Assembly: GCF_943590815.1 (NCBI RefSeq)
Contig: NZ_CALSBS010000002.1
Location: 248,001 to 312,000, forward strand
Direction: 5' to 3'
Source: Pseudocitrobacter vendiensis
GTDB taxonomy: Bacteria > Pseudomonadota > Gammaproteobacteria > Enterobacterales > Enterobacteriaceae
Length of the DNA: 64,000 nucleotides
Shown: positions 18,160 to 28,943 of the stretch, piece after piece
Layout: every line of letters starts with the position of its first letter
Numbering within the stretch: the first letter of the stretch is position 1
Made by a program: the position numbers and the translations under genes
The notes under the pieces: model-generated
Told to the model about the DNA's origin: nothing
Database searches by the model: none
What the model saw: the letters and a program-made list of their open reading frames with translations, nothing else

Positions 18160-18867
18160 ATGGAAAACCCAGCTGTCAAAAATCCCCTTCGCATTGCTCT
18201 GGTTGGCGACTACAACCCAGACGTGACAGCTCATCAGGCGATTCCACTGGCGATTGATGACGCGGCGGCGGTTCTGGAGATTCCAGTGGACTATCATTGG
18301 CTTGCGACTTCAGATATCCACTCTACCGATGATTTAGCGGAGTTTGACGCCATCTGGGTGGTACCGGCCAGCCCGTATAAGAACAGTGACGGCGCGTTTT
18401 TGGCAATTCGCCACGCGCGCGAAAACAGCCTGCCATTCCTGGGCACCTGCGGCGGTTTCCAGCACGCGGTGATTGAATACGCGCGTAACGTCATGGGCTG
18501 GGACGATGCGGCTCACGCTGAAACCGACAGCGAAGGCCGTATGGTGATTGCGCCACTGAGCTGTTCGCTGGTGGAAAAAACGGACACTATCGAACTGCGC
18601 ACAAATACGCTAATTGCGCGCGCGTACGGGCGTGATGAAATTACAGAGGGATACCACTGTAATTACGGTATCTCTACGGAATTTGCGGCGGCGTTACAGG
18701 ACCAACCGCTGCGAGTGACCGGCTGGGATGAAGAAGGGGAGATTCGCGCCGTTGAACTGGTGACGCATCCGTTCTTTGTGGCAACGCTTTTCCAGCATGA
18801 GCGCAATGCGCTGGAAGGGCGTCCTGCGCCGCTGGTACAGGCTTTCCTGTACGCAGCGGCAAATTAA
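18160..18867 (+). CDS. CTP-synthase-like glutamine amidotransferase-fold protein, atypical triad
   Basis: A 235-residue protein with the class I glutamine amidotransferase fold closest to the C-terminal domain of CTP synthase. The nucleophile elbow GTCGGFQH has C97, and HPFFVAT is present near 202-208. The usual FHPE motif of CTP synthase reads FQHE (210-213), so the catalytic histidine position holds Gln while Glu is kept. It lacks the synthetase domain. It may be a non-canonical amidotransferase or hydrolase; the substrate is unknown. It is inserted between yeaO and nimT relative to K-12, convergent with nimT. Confidence 0.7.
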   Translation: MENPAVKNPLRIALVGDYNPDVTAHQAIPLAIDDAAAVLEIPVDYHWLATSDIHSTDDLAEFDAIWVVPASPYKNSDGAFLAIRHARENSLPFLGTCGGFQHAVIEYARNVMGWDDAAHAETDSEGRMVIAPLSCSLVEKTDTIELRTNTLIARAYGRDEITEGYHCNYGISTEFAAALQDQPLRVTGWDEEGEIRAVELVTHPFFVATLFQHERNALEGRPAPLVQAFLYAAAN

Positions 18868-18871
18868 ACGC

Positions 18872-20053
18872 TTAGTGTATTTCCCGGTCGCGTCCGGCGA
18901 GGGCGCCAAACAGCGCCATCACCAGCGAAATGACCGCCACGGCGTAGAGCGGGATATGCCAGTCACCGCTGGCGTCGTGGATTTTCCCCATCAGAGGCGG
19001 CCCACAGGCGGCCAGCAAGTAACCCACTGATTGCGCCATGCCCGAAAGCGCGGCGGCCTGATGTGCCGAGCTGGCGCGCAGGCCGATAAAGGTCAGGCCG
19101 AGGATCATCGTCGCCCCGGAGCCGAAGCCGAATATTATCGTCCAGACAACGGCCTGCGCCGGGAAAAGCCAGTAGCCCGCTGCACTGATGGCACACATTA
19201 ATGCGACGAGGATGGCGATCCCGCGCTGATCTCTGAGCCGATGGAGGATCAGCGGAATCACAAACCCCGGTGCGGCGGTCGCCAGCTGCAACAGCCCATG
19301 CAGCGACCCGGCCTGCGCTTCACTGTAGCCCTGCCCAATCAAAATGGCGGGCAGCCAGCCTATCACAACGTAATAAACCAGCGAGTTGATCCCTAAAAAC
19401 AGTGTCACCTGCCAGGCCAGCGATGACCGCCAGATCCCCCGACTTTTCAACGTGCGTGAGGTGGTCAGCGTGGCGGTCTTTGCCGCGCGCCACTGCGGTA
19501 ACCACAGCAGGAGCGCCAGCAGTGGAAAGGCCATCAGCCCCAGCAATGCGCCACGCCATCCGAAACCGCTCAGGGCCAGCGGCACGACCATGGCGGAGCC
19601 CAGCGCGGCGGCGGCACCCATGGTGACAGAATACGCGCCGGTCATGCGGGCGACGTTGCCTGCAAAATCGCGTTTGATTAACCCCGGCAGCAGGACGTTA
19701 CCCAGCGCAATTCCGCAGCCGATGATCGCCGTACCGATGAACAGCAGGCTGACTGCCGGTAACGAGCGCACCGCAATCCCGATGCAAATCAACAGCAGGG
19801 CGACAAACAGACTGCGTTCAATGCCGAGGCGTTGTGCTATCCCCGCAGCCAGTGGGGAGACCAGCCCAAAAGCCAGCAGGGGGAGGGTCGTCAGCAAACC
19901 GGTTTGGGCCGTGGTTAAGCCATATTCCGCGCGAATAGCGTCAAGCAGTGGTGCGGCCCCGGTAAAGGTGACGCGTAGCGTCGAGGCGATCAGTAAGATG
20001 CCCACAATCAAAAGCCAGGTGTGGCGGGCGGCAGAAGGTGAAACAGTACGCAT
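18872..20053 (-). CDS. nimT: NimT-like MFS exporter (YeaN)
   Basis: A 393-residue major facilitator protein with about 12 membrane segments of the cyanate/2-nitroimidazole transporter type (CynX/NimT group). The E. coli orthologue exports 2-nitroimidazole and is repressed by NimR. Length is identical to the K-12 protein, and the gene is divergent from a NimR-like regulator with a 99-base intergenic region, as in K-12. Confidence 0.88.
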   Translation of the reverse strand: MRTVSPSAARHTWLLIVGILLIASTLRVTFTGAAPLLDAIRAEYGLTTAQTGLLTTLPLLAFGLVSPLAAGIAQRLGIERSLFVALLLICIGIAVRSLPAVSLLFIGTAIIGCGIALGNVLLPGLIKRDFAGNVARMTGAYSVTMGAAAALGSAMVVPLALSGFGWRGALLGLMAFPLLALLLWLPQWRAAKTATLTTSRTLKSRGIWRSSLAWQVTLFLGINSLVYYVVIGWLPAILIGQGYSEAQAGSLHGLLQLATAAPGFVIPLILHRLRDQRGIAILVALMCAISAAGYWLFPAQAVVWTIIFGFGSGATMILGLTFIGLRASSAHQAAALSGMAQSVGYLLAACGPPLMGKIHDASGDWHIPLYAVAVISLVMALFGALAGRDREIH

Positions 20054-20152
20054 AGCATTCTCAGTAAAACGATGGGAACAAGACGATACCCTGTTTAGTC
20101 CAGGATGAAATCAAGCTAAAATGACAAATTATCGCTAAATTCGGACAAAATT

Positions 20153-20941
20153 ATGTTGGGTCTCGGTCTTGATGGTTATCACCCCGACGGTCATCACGAT
20201 GCGGCAGTGGCGTTCAGTGTTCAGGTCGCACCCGATGAGCAGTACATTCCGCAGCATCAGCATCGTAAAGGGCAGTTGATTCTGGCGTTACATGGCGCGA
20301 TCACCTGTGAGGTGGAAAATGCGCGCTGGATGGTACCGCCCCAGTTTGCGGTGTGGATCCCCGGCGGGATGCCGCACAGCAATCGTGCAACGCCGCAGGC
20401 GCAGCTCTGTTTTCTATTTATCGAGCCCGGCGCGGCATTGATGCCCGATCACTGCTGTTCTTTGAAAATTTCACCGCTGGTGCGCGAATTGATTCTGGCG
20501 CTCGCGCAACGGCCTGGCAACGCGCGCGAGACGCAGCAAAAACAGCGCCTGACGCAGGTCCTGTTCGATGAGCTTCCGCAGCAGGCCGAACAGCAGCTAC
20601 AGCTACCGGTATCGCCGCATCCGAAGACTCGCCTGATGGTCGAGACCATGGAGGCGGAGCCCGCGCAGCGGCAGACGCTCAGCCAGTGGGCCAGCCGTTT
20701 TGCCATGAGTGAGCGTAATCTGGCGCGGCTGGTGGTCAAAGAGACCGGGCTCAATTTTCGCCGCTGGCGGCATCAGCTGCAGTTGATTCTGGCGTTGCAA
20801 ATGCTGGTGCGCGGGCTGGCGGTGCAGCAGATGGCGCTGGCGCTGGGATATGACTCTACCACCGCGTTTATCACCATGTTCCGTAAAGGGCTCGGTCAGA
20901 CGCCGGGACGCTATCTGGCGAGCCTCACGACTTCCCAATAA
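20153..20941 (+). CDS. nimR: AraC-family regulator NimR (YeaM)
   Basis: A 262-residue regulator with an N-terminal cupin-like domain ([11 protein letters not shown], then [14 protein letters not shown]) and a C-terminal AraC DNA-binding domain with two helix-turn-helix units, ending [14 protein letters not shown]. The E. coli orthologue represses nimT. It is somewhat shorter at the N-terminus than the K-12 annotation. Its 3' end overlaps the convergent yeaL by 17 bases. Confidence 0.88.
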   Translation: MLGLGLDGYHPDGHHDAAVAFSVQVAPDEQYIPQHQHRKGQLILALHGAITCEVENARWMVPPQFAVWIPGGMPHSNRATPQAQLCFLFIEPGAALMPDHCCSLKISPLVRELILALAQRPGNARETQQKQRLTQVLFDELPQQAEQQLQLPVSPHPKTRLMVETMEAEPAQRQTLSQWASRFAMSERNLARLVVKETGLNFRRWRHQLQLILALQMLVRGLAVQQMALALGYDSTTAFITMFRKGLGQTPGRYLASLTTSQ

Positions 20942-21371
20942 GAATGGAAACCAGCCCGGCGGCAATTAGCGGGCCCACCGGAACACCGCGAAACAGCGCC
21001 ACGCCCAGTACGGTGCCAATCAGCAACCCAGCCACCAGTTGTGGTTGGCTGCCCATCAGCACGACGCCGCGTCCGCCAAGCCACGAAACAAACACGCCAA
21101 CCGCTATTGCCACCAGTGATTTCCAGTTAACGAATGAATGTAACAACGTGGAAGGCGGCAGGGTCCCGCTGGCAATGGGCGCCATGACGCCGATGGTCAG
21201 GATAATAATCCCGATGGTCAGCCCCTGTTTCTCAATCCACGGAAAAAAGGTATTTAGCGGCGTGACACGAACAATAATCAGTACCAGGATGGAGACGGCT
21301 ACGGTGGTGTTATGACTGACGAAGCTGAGCGCCGCCAGACCAAGGAGGATCAGCAGGGTGGTATCGAACAT
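20925..21371 (-). CDS. yeaL: YeaL, DUF441 inner-membrane protein
   Basis: A 148-residue membrane protein with about four hydrophobic segments, starting [17 protein letters not shown]. It matches E. coli YeaL, a DUF441 protein of unknown function. It lies between nimR and yeaK as in K-12. GGAAA precedes the ATG. Confidence 0.9.
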   Translation of the reverse strand: MFDTTLLILLGLAALSFVSHNTTVAVSILVLIIVRVTPLNTFFPWIEKQGLTIGIIILTIGVMAPIASGTLPPSTLLHSFVNWKSLVAIAVGVFVSWLGGRGVVLMGSQPQLVAGLLIGTVLGVALFRGVPVGPLIAAGLVSILIGKS

Positions 21372-21398
21372 GAAAGGAAATCCTTGCCAAAAAAAGTA

Positions 21399-21439
21399 AG
21401 CCTGCTTACTTTACGCGCAACCGTGTGAATAAGCAGGCT
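21399..21439 (-). terminator. Hairpin between yeaK and yeaL
   Basis: AGCCTGCTTA (21399-21408) pairs with TAAGCAGGCT (21430-21439). The left arm is itself part of a GTAAGC-CT-GCTTAC palindrome, so alternative foldings exist. On the minus strand a run of seven Ts follows, so it can terminate yeaK transcripts. Confidence 0.6.
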
Positions 21440-21493
21440 TTTTGTTCTTCGTATTGATATTTGTGGCATTTGCACTATGTCTATTATTTATTC

Positions 21494-21997
21494 TTATAGC
21501 TCGCGACGAAACGCCACCAGTTCTGGCTGTGCAATGCGTAAATAGTCTTCGGTATTGAGAATAACGGATTTTTCCAGACGGCCGGCATTAAACGCAATTT
21601 CATCAAACCGCGTGAACAATAATGGGTCTGCAATCAGACGCAGCGAGGGATGAAACGAGAATGGCGGGATGGCACCAAAAACGCAGGCGGTGAGTTGCTC
21701 CACCTCGGCTGGGCTGGCGAGGGAGGCTTTTAACCCGCCCACGTGTTCAGCAATACGCGATAAATCAGCCTGTTGATCGGCGGCGAGTACCGCCAGAATA
21801 TGTTGCTTAATACCGTTGCCTTTTACTTTGCACACCAGCGCTTTGGCTCCCTGGCCCAGCGCCGTGCCGCGCATTTCAGAAACGGCTTCGCATTTACCCA
21901 CCGCTTCATGGGTCATGACGCGGTATCGAGCGCGGTTTTCCGCTAACAAATCTAACAGATGCTGGTGAACATCCTGGGGCGCGGTGATTTCAGACAT
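21494..21997 (-). CDS. yeaK: YeaK, YbaK-fold aminoacyl-tRNA deacylase
   Basis: A 167-residue protein of the YbaK/ProX editing-domain family. Typical elements are VMTHEAVGKCEAVSEMRGT, KALVCKVKG and GAIPPFSFHP. The E. coli orthologue is reported as a deacylase of mischarged tRNA. Length equals E. coli YeaK and it lies next to dgcJ as in K-12. Confidence 0.93.
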   Translation of the reverse strand: MSEITAPQDVHQHLLDLLAENRARYRVMTHEAVGKCEAVSEMRGTALGQGAKALVCKVKGNGIKQHILAVLAADQQADLSRIAEHVGGLKASLASPAEVEQLTACVFGAIPPFSFHPSLRLIADPLLFTRFDEIAFNAGRLEKSVILNTEDYLRIAQPELVAFRREL

Positions 21998-22066
21998 ATC
22001 TTCTCCTTGCGACGAAAAACAGCCTTCAGGGTAGACCTTTTCGCGGCTAACTCAAGTGCTAAACCT

Positions 22067-23566
22067 TTAGCGAGAACGCTTCCCTTTTTTGTGCAAATAC
22101 AACGCGCCATCGGCTTTCGCAAAAGCGCTGTCCAGTGATTCACCGGCTTGCATTTGATAACCGCCCCAGGAGAATTTCACCGGGAAGCCGGTATCCATCG
22201 CCGCCAGATTGTTTTCAATACGTTTCACCACCTGTTGTGCCGCGACCAGGGTATTATCAATGAGGATAATATTAAACTCGTCACCGCCGAGGCGAATGCC
22301 GTAATCACTCTTACGAATTGACTGATCGATAGCTCTTCCCAGTGCCTGAATCATACGGTCTCCCGCCTGATGGCCAAGGGTATCGTTGATGCGCTTCAGG
22401 CCGTCGCAGTCCAGAGCAATGACGCTCACGGCAATCCCTTTAACAATCAATTCATCAATTTTTGCCTGCAGGGAAGGTGAAAGCAGTTTTCTGTTGTACA
22501 GGCCGGTCATCACATCCGTGATGTTCTCCCGCGAGAGACGCGCATTACGTGTCAGATGGTAATTTGCGTAAGCGCAGAGCAAATAGGTGGTCAGGAGATA
22601 ACTGAAGATCAGCCACGTATTCGAGATGACAAAATAGAGGATATCCAGGCTGATATGCAGAGAGTAGTATTGAGTGATCGCTTCTTTATGATGAATGAGC
22701 GTACGCACTCGCCAGGCAGGGTTATGGAAATTGATTTTTTTCCCGGTGGCGTTGTCTTCGATGTGCATCGACAGAAACTTCCAGATAACCGGTCTGTCGG
22801 CGGTATAGAAAGACGTTGCCAGGTCGCTGATATTTATATCGGTGATGATAATGCCTTTAAATGTGCTGTCCTTAAATACTGGCGTTAGCAGGCTAATAAT
22901 ATTATGGTGGGTGTAACCATCCCGGTAAACATGAGAGATAATGTTTTCTCCCATCGCCAGATCTTTCAGGCTGCTGTCATCTATGCTGATAGTTTGCGCA
23001 CTTTTTTTAATATCGATTGAATTATGGTGAACAACCAGCCAGTTATTAAAGGTGTACTTATTGCTATCAACCAGTTTATTGATATAGATATAAGAATTAG
23101 ACACGTCAATGTAATAGCGGATGTTATCAAACGCATATCCGGAATAGTTGGAAAACGTGTACTTTGATGTTTTTCGGGCGGGAAGTGAATTGATTAGCGG
23201 AAGATAAGCGATATCACTGATCCACTGCTCACAGGAGGCGTTGGTGGTTTGCAACGTGCCCGGTAGCGCCTGAAAATCATGGCTGGCAAGGTTAAATCCA
23301 TTCACTCCGTTAAGATGCTCCAGTTGCTGACAGGCACCGGTATCGTGCTTCTTTATGTTGGCATCCGCTGAAAAAGCGCGAGATAACTGAAAGGCCAGAT
23401 TCTGATTAATATACTCCTCGTGAAAAAGTGCGGAACGCCCATTCTCAGAGATATAATTCATGTAGTTATTGAGGTTGCTGTATTCTTTATACAAAAGTCC
23501 GAGGAATACGCAGGTCGATAAGATGACTATCACAAACGTTGTTTTTTTGCTGCTGAAATGTGACAC
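22067..23566 (-). CDS. dgcJ: Diguanylate cyclase DgcJ
   Basis: A 499-residue membrane protein: membrane segment about 10-27, a periplasmic sensor, a second membrane segment about 315-335, then SRENITDVMTGLYNRK and a GGDEF domain with an intact RLGGDEF active site. It fits E. coli DgcJ (YeaJ, 496 aa) in length, in the linker sequence and in its position next to yeaK. In E. coli it contributes c-di-GMP at elevated temperature. The periplasmic half is AT-rich compared with the cytoplasmic half. Confidence 0.9.
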   Translation of the reverse strand: MSHFSSKKTTFVIVILSTCVFLGLLYKEYSNLNNYMNYISENGRSALFHEEYINQNLAFQLSRAFSADANIKKHDTGACQQLEHLNGVNGFNLASHDFQALPGTLQTTNASCEQWISDIAYLPLINSLPARKTSKYTFSNYSGYAFDNIRYYIDVSNSYIYINKLVDSNKYTFNNWLVVHHNSIDIKKSAQTISIDDSSLKDLAMGENIISHVYRDGYTHHNIISLLTPVFKDSTFKGIIITDINISDLATSFYTADRPVIWKFLSMHIEDNATGKKINFHNPAWRVRTLIHHKEAITQYYSLHISLDILYFVISNTWLIFSYLLTTYLLCAYANYHLTRNARLSRENITDVMTGLYNRKLLSPSLQAKIDELIVKGIAVSVIALDCDGLKRINDTLGHQAGDRMIQALGRAIDQSIRKSDYGIRLGGDEFNIILIDNTLVAAQQVVKRIENNLAAMDTGFPVKFSWGGYQMQAGESLDSAFAKADGALYLHKKGKRSR

Positions 23567-23627
23567 GTTTATATCCTGAACTTCACTGGCGACGCTGAAT
23601 TATAGCATGCCTTTTTTCAGGATAGGG

Positions 23628-23659
23628 CACTAAGCGGAAATAACCTTTTCCGCTTAGTG
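23628..23659. terminator. 13-bp perfect hairpin between uspF-like gene and dgcJ
   Basis: CACTAAGCGGAAA pairs perfectly with TTTCCGCTTAGTG around a 6-base loop. It lies just past the stop of the universal stress gene. The T-run after it is poor on both strands, so it may act as an RNA processing or stability element rather than a strong terminator. Confidence 0.5.
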
Positions 23660-23668
23660 TAAAGATAA

Positions 23669-24103
23669 TTATCGAATAACCAGAACAGAACACTCCGCGT
23701 GTCTGACCACCGCCGCAGCGGTTGAGCCCAGGAGATAAGTGGTAAAATCAGGACGATGCGAGCTAATAATAACCAAATCCGCAGGAATGGTTTTCGCCAG
23801 TTCGAGGATTTTGTCCTTTGGCGCGCCTTCCGCGAAGTGCTTGTAAACCCGATCTTCAGGTAATGAAAACTGCTTCACAATCTCATCGAGCTTTTTCATG
23901 GCATCGGTTTCGAGATCGTCCATCACCGGCAGGTCGGCCACATAGCGTGCGCCAAGGGTGGCATAGTATGGATACAAAGGGAGTACGGTCAGGAAATGGA
24001 CTTCCGCATCATCCAGACTCGCTTGCGCTTCTACCTGCGCAATCACGCGCTGGGTGAGTTCAGTTTCTGAAATATCAATCGGTACAAGAATCTTCTTGGT
24101 CAT
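23669..24103 (-). CDS. Universal stress protein, UspF type
   Basis: A 144-residue UspA-superfamily protein with the same length and overall pattern as E. coli Usp[20 protein letters not shown] at the start and [13 protein letters not shown] with [15 protein letters not shown] at the end, including the ATP-binding loop. It is preceded by a near-perfect AAAGGAGG ribosome site; the upstream ATG is ignored for that reason. K-12 uspF lies elsewhere, while K-12 has cdgI at this site, so this is either a relocated uspF or a paralogue. Confidence 0.85.
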   Translation of the reverse strand: MTKKILVPIDISETELTQRVIAQVEAQASLDDAEVHFLTVLPLYPYYATLGARYVADLPVMDDLETDAMKKLDEIVKQFSLPEDRVYKHFAEGAPKDKILELAKTIPADLVIISSHRPDFTTYLLGSTAAAVVRHAECSVLVIR

Positions 24104-24291
24104 AATACCTCCTTTTGTCATCACCAATTTAAAAGTAACCGTTTATGGGGTAGGGGTATATTAAAAAGTGTACGTTTCGTGAGCTATACCATTTTTTAAT
24201 GATAATCACCCCGATGAATAGCGTGCTGAGAATGTGCTGATAACAAAAATGAGGAAATCAGCCAGCAAAAGGTAATGCTGGCTGATGAGTG

Positions 24292-25599
<1,308 letters not shown>

Positions 25600-25604
25600 T
25601 CAAT

Positions 25605-25680
25605 GCCGAATGGTGCTGCGCTTATCCGGATTACGGAACGCTGTGATATGCCCGGCAGGTAAGCACCGCCGGGCATGACA
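25605..25680. repeat. REP element between yeaG and yeaH
   Basis: A pair of palindromic REP-like units: GCTTATCCGGATTACG, then GCCCGGCAGGTAAGCACCGCCGGGC with an imperfect stem. It lies inside the presumed yeaG-yeaH operon, where REPs usually stabilise the upstream message. Confidence 0.7.
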
Positions 25681-27615
25681 TCATGACGATTTACGTACGC
25701 GCAGATACCATTCGCACAGCAGGCGTACCTGTTTACGGGTATAGCCTTTTTCCATCATGCGATCGACAAAGTCGTCGTGTTTTTTCTGCTCGTCCGTTGA
25801 CGTTTTGGCGTTGAAGGAGATAACCGGCAGCAGCTCTTCGGTGTTGGAGAACATTTTCTTCTCAATCACCGTGCGCAGTTTTTCGTAGCTGGTCCAGTTC
25901 GGATTGCGCCCGTTGTTGTGTGCTCTGGCGCGCAGCACAAAGTTGACGATTTCATTACGGAAGTCTTTCGGATTACTGATCCCGGCAGGCTTCTCAATTT
26001 TTTCCAGCTCAGCGTTCAGGGATTCGCGGTCAAACAACTGGCCGGTATCCGGGTCGCGATACTCCTGATCCTGAATCCAGAAATCTGCATAGGTTACATA
26101 GCGGTCAAAAATGTTCTGGCCATACTCAGAGTAGGACTCCAGATAGGCCGTCTGGATCTCTTTGCCGATGAACTCGGCGTATTTCGGGATCAGATAACCC
26201 TTCAGGAACTCAAGATAACGTTCCGCCATTTCCTGCGGGAACTGTTCGCGCTCAATCTGCTGTTCCAGCACATAGAACAGATGAACCGGGTTGGCCGCCA
26301 CTTCCGCATGGTCGAAGTTGAATACGCGCGACAGAATTTTAAAGGCGAAACGGGTTGAGAGACCGTTCATCCCTTCGTCCACGCCCGCATAGTCGCGATA
26401 CTCCTGATACGACTTCGCTTTCGGATCGGTATCTTTCAAACTTTCACCATCGTAGACGCGCATTTTCGAGTAAATGCTCGAGTTTTCTGGCTCTTTCAAA
26501 CGTGAAAGAATCGAGAAGCGCGACAGGGTTTCCAGCGTGCCAGGCGCGCAAGGCGCATGTACCAACTCACTGTGGTTAAGCAGTTTTTCGTAAATTTTGA
26601 TCTCTTCCGAAATGCGCAGGCAATAAGGCACTTTGACGATATAAACACGGTCAAGGAACGCCTCGTTGTTTTTGTTATTACGGAAGGTGACCCACTCCGA
26701 TTCGTTGGAGTGCGCGAGGATAATACCGTTGAACGGCAGGGCGGAGAGGCCCTCGGTACCGTTGTAGTTGCCCTCCTGGGTCGCGGTCAGCAGCGGATGC
26801 AACACTTTAATCGGCGCCTTGAACATCTCGACGAATTCCATGATGCCCTGGTTGGCGCGGCACAGCGCGCCGGAATAGCCATAGGCATCCGGATCGTTCT
26901 GCGCGAAGTGTTCCAGCTTACGGATATCCACTTTCCCGACCAGCGCCGAGATATCCTGGTTGTTTTCATCGCCCGGTTCGGTTTTGGCAATCGCCACCTG
27001 TTCCAGAATCGATGGCCACACTTTGACCACGCGGAATTTGGTGATGTCGCCGCCAAACTCATGCAGACGTTTTGCCGCCCACGGTGACATGATGGTGCCG
27101 AGGTAACGTGAAGGCACGCCGTATTCTTTTTCCAGAATCTGCGCGTCTTCCTGCGGGTTAAACAGGCACAGCGGATGATCGTTTACCGGACTGCGTTCGC
27201 CGTTGGCGCTCAGCACGTAGATAGGCACCCGCTGCATCAGGGATTTCAGTCGTTCCGCCAGTGACGATTTACCGCCACCCACCGGGCCCAGTAAATAGAG
27301 GATCTGTTTCTTCTCTTCCAGTCCCTGGGCGGCGTGCTTCAGGTAGGAGACGATTTGCTCAATCGCATCCTCCATGCCATAAAATTCCTCAAACGCCGGA
27401 TAGCGTCCAATGACGCGGTTCGAAAACAGACGGGAAAGCCGTGGCTCCTGGGCCGTGTCGACCATTACAGGCTCACCAATAGCCATTAATAGCCGTTCTG
27501 CCGCATTAGCATAGGCACTGCGGTCTTGCCGACAAATGGTAAGAAACTCCTGCAGTGTGAACTCTTCGTCCTTGGCAGCTTCATAACGCTGGCGATAGTG
27601 ATCGAATATATTCAT
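25681..27615 (-). CDS. yeaG: YeaG, PrkA-family serine protein kinase
   Basis: A 644-residue protein with an N-terminal AAA-like PrkA domain (P-loop GPVGGGKSS) and a C-terminal PrkA kinase region, ending EWYLRVRKSS. It matches E. coli YeaG almost residue for residue in pattern. The ATG of MNIFDHY gives the E. coli length of 644; a longer frame adds ten residues with no support. In E. coli the gene is under RpoS and also nitrogen-starvation (NtrC/sigma54) control and acts with yeaH. Confidence 0.97.
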   Translation of the reverse strand: MNIFDHYRQRYEAAKDEEFTLQEFLTICRQDRSAYANAAERLLMAIGEPVMVDTAQEPRLSRLFSNRVIGRYPAFEEFYGMEDAIEQIVSYLKHAAQGLEEKKQILYLLGPVGGGKSSLAERLKSLMQRVPIYVLSANGERSPVNDHPLCLFNPQEDAQILEKEYGVPSRYLGTIMSPWAAKRLHEFGGDITKFRVVKVWPSILEQVAIAKTEPGDENNQDISALVGKVDIRKLEHFAQNDPDAYGYSGALCRANQGIMEFVEMFKAPIKVLHPLLTATQEGNYNGTEGLSALPFNGIILAHSNESEWVTFRNNKNNEAFLDRVYIVKVPYCLRISEEIKIYEKLLNHSELVHAPCAPGTLETLSRFSILSRLKEPENSSIYSKMRVYDGESLKDTDPKAKSYQEYRDYAGVDEGMNGLSTRFAFKILSRVFNFDHAEVAANPVHLFYVLEQQIEREQFPQEMAERYLEFLKGYLIPKYAEFIGKEIQTAYLESYSEYGQNIFDRYVTYADFWIQDQEYRDPDTGQLFDRESLNAELEKIEKPAGISNPKDFRNEIVNFVLRARAHNNGRNPNWTSYEKLRTVIEKKMFSNTEELLPVISFNAKTSTDEQKKHDDFVDRMMEKGYTRKQVRLLCEWYLRVRKSS

Positions 27616-27721
27616 GGCATGCCGTCCTTTCGTCTTTTTTAGCACAGGTGGTTAAGAGCCGTTCGTATGAATAGTGGAGGCTCCCGGAAGCGGTCTGCCG
27701 CACGACGCTCGCTGCAAGTCC

Positions 27722-27738
27722 TGCAACCGAAATCCCCG
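27722..27738 (-). promoter_or_regulatory. Possible sigma54 promoter for yeaGH
   Basis: The 439 bases between yeaG and mipA (27616-28054) hold no convincing gene. On the minus strand a GG-N10-GC element is present: the -24 half reads GGGGAT (GG and A conserved) and the -12 half TTGCA is perfect. E. coli yeaGH is known to respond to NtrC and sigma54, which makes the weak match worth noting. It lies about 110 bases upstream of the yeaG ATG. Confidence 0.35.
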
Positions 27739-28054
27739 GCTGCTGCACTCTTCACGAAAACATGCCCTGCGATGACGACTTCTAAAAATAAGCGTAGATG
27801 GCATTTGCAAAACTTGCATGCTGTCAAAAACGAATTTCAATGACATATCAATAACTCATCCAAAAATACGGTCATTTATTCTTTTTATGGAGAGAAGGGA
27901 TTTCTTTCTGCTGTCACGTGTTTGCAAACGTGCTGTCATTGATTTCCGAGAGAATATCGAGCCATATTGTGCTCATTCAGGTAAAAAATTTGTGATAAGC
28001 GGACCTGGCGGGTAAACTTCCGCCGCTGATAAGTTGAAAAAGGAATAAAGGATT

Positions 28055-28801
28055 GTGAATAAAATCAAACTTCTGACGCTGGGCGTGCTGCTGGCTACTT
28101 CTGCAACTGCCGTGCAGGCTGAAAGCAAACTGACCCTGGGGGCAGGCGTTGGTGTCATTCAACATCCCTATAAACAGTACGGCAACGACGTTGTACCGGT
28201 GCCGGTTCTGACCTATGAAAGTGAGAACTTCTGGTTCCGAGGCCTGGGCGGTGGTTACTACCTGTGGAACGACGGTACCGATCAGCTTTCCCTGACTGCG
28301 TACTGGCTGCCGATGTATTTCAAACCGAGCGATAGCGACAGCCATAAACTGCGTCGCCTCGACAGTCGTCACTCGACAATGATGGCGGGTGTCTCCTGGT
28401 TCCACCATACCCAGTACGGTTCTCTGCGTACCACGCTTTCCGGTGATACGCTGGATAAAAGCAACGGTCTGATTTGGGATCTGGGCTGGATTTATCGCTA
28501 CACCAACGGCAACCTGACGCTGACGCCAGGTATCGGTGTTGAGTGGAACAGCGATAACATGAACGACTACTACTACGGCGTGTCGCACAAAGAATCACGT
28601 AAAAGCGGCCTGCGTGACTACAGCGCAGACGGTGGCTGGAACCCGTATCTGGAGTTGAGCGCGAACTACCGCTTCCTCGGCAACTGGAGCGTATACGGAA
28701 CTGCTCGTTATACTCGTCTGTCGGATGAAATCACCGACAGCCCGATGGTGGACAAAAGCTGGACCGGTCTGCTCTCAACCGGTGTCACTTACACCTTCTG
28801 A
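28055..28801 (+). CDS. mipA: MltA-interacting outer-membrane protein MipA
   Basis: A 248-residue outer-membrane beta-barrel scaffold protein. In E. coli it binds the lytic transglycosylase MltA and PBP1B in murein metabolism. The signal peptide ends VQA before ESK (about residue 22). The mature part has the alternating aromatic pattern of the MipA/OmpV family and ends with STGVTYTF. It starts at GTG after AAAGGA. Length equals the K-12 protein. Confidence 0.95.
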   Translation: MNKIKLLTLGVLLATSATAVQAESKLTLGAGVGVIQHPYKQYGNDVVPVPVLTYESENFWFRGLGGGYYLWNDGTDQLSLTAYWLPMYFKPSDSDSHKLRRLDSRHSTMMAGVSWFHHTQYGSLRTTLSGDTLDKSNGLIWDLGWIYRYTNGNLTLTPGIGVEWNSDNMNDYYYGVSHKESRKSGLRDYSADGGWNPYLELSANYRFLGNWSVYGTARYTRLSDEITDSPMVDKSWTGLLSTGVTYTF

Positions 28802-28820
28802 TCCCCGCATCACTATATCG

Positions 28821-28845
28821 GCCCGCCACTGGCGGGCTTTTTTTT
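28821..28845 (+). terminator. Intrinsic terminator of mipA
   Basis: GCCCGCC, loop ACT, GGCGGGC followed by eight Ts, 20 bases after the mipA stop. Confidence 0.92.
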
Positions 28846-28943
28846 GGCATTTTCCCGGAAACTGACGTCATAATTCAGGCAATTGACCAACATAATGGGA
28901 TGTGGTTTTCCTTTAGGGTAAGAGGTAACAAAAGGAGGATGTT

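Noticed and set aside
27639-27846. Two overlapping minus-strand frames of 62 and 64 residues upstream of yeaG
   Set aside because: No ribosome sites, no hydrophobic or domain pattern, and they sit in the yeaG promoter region.
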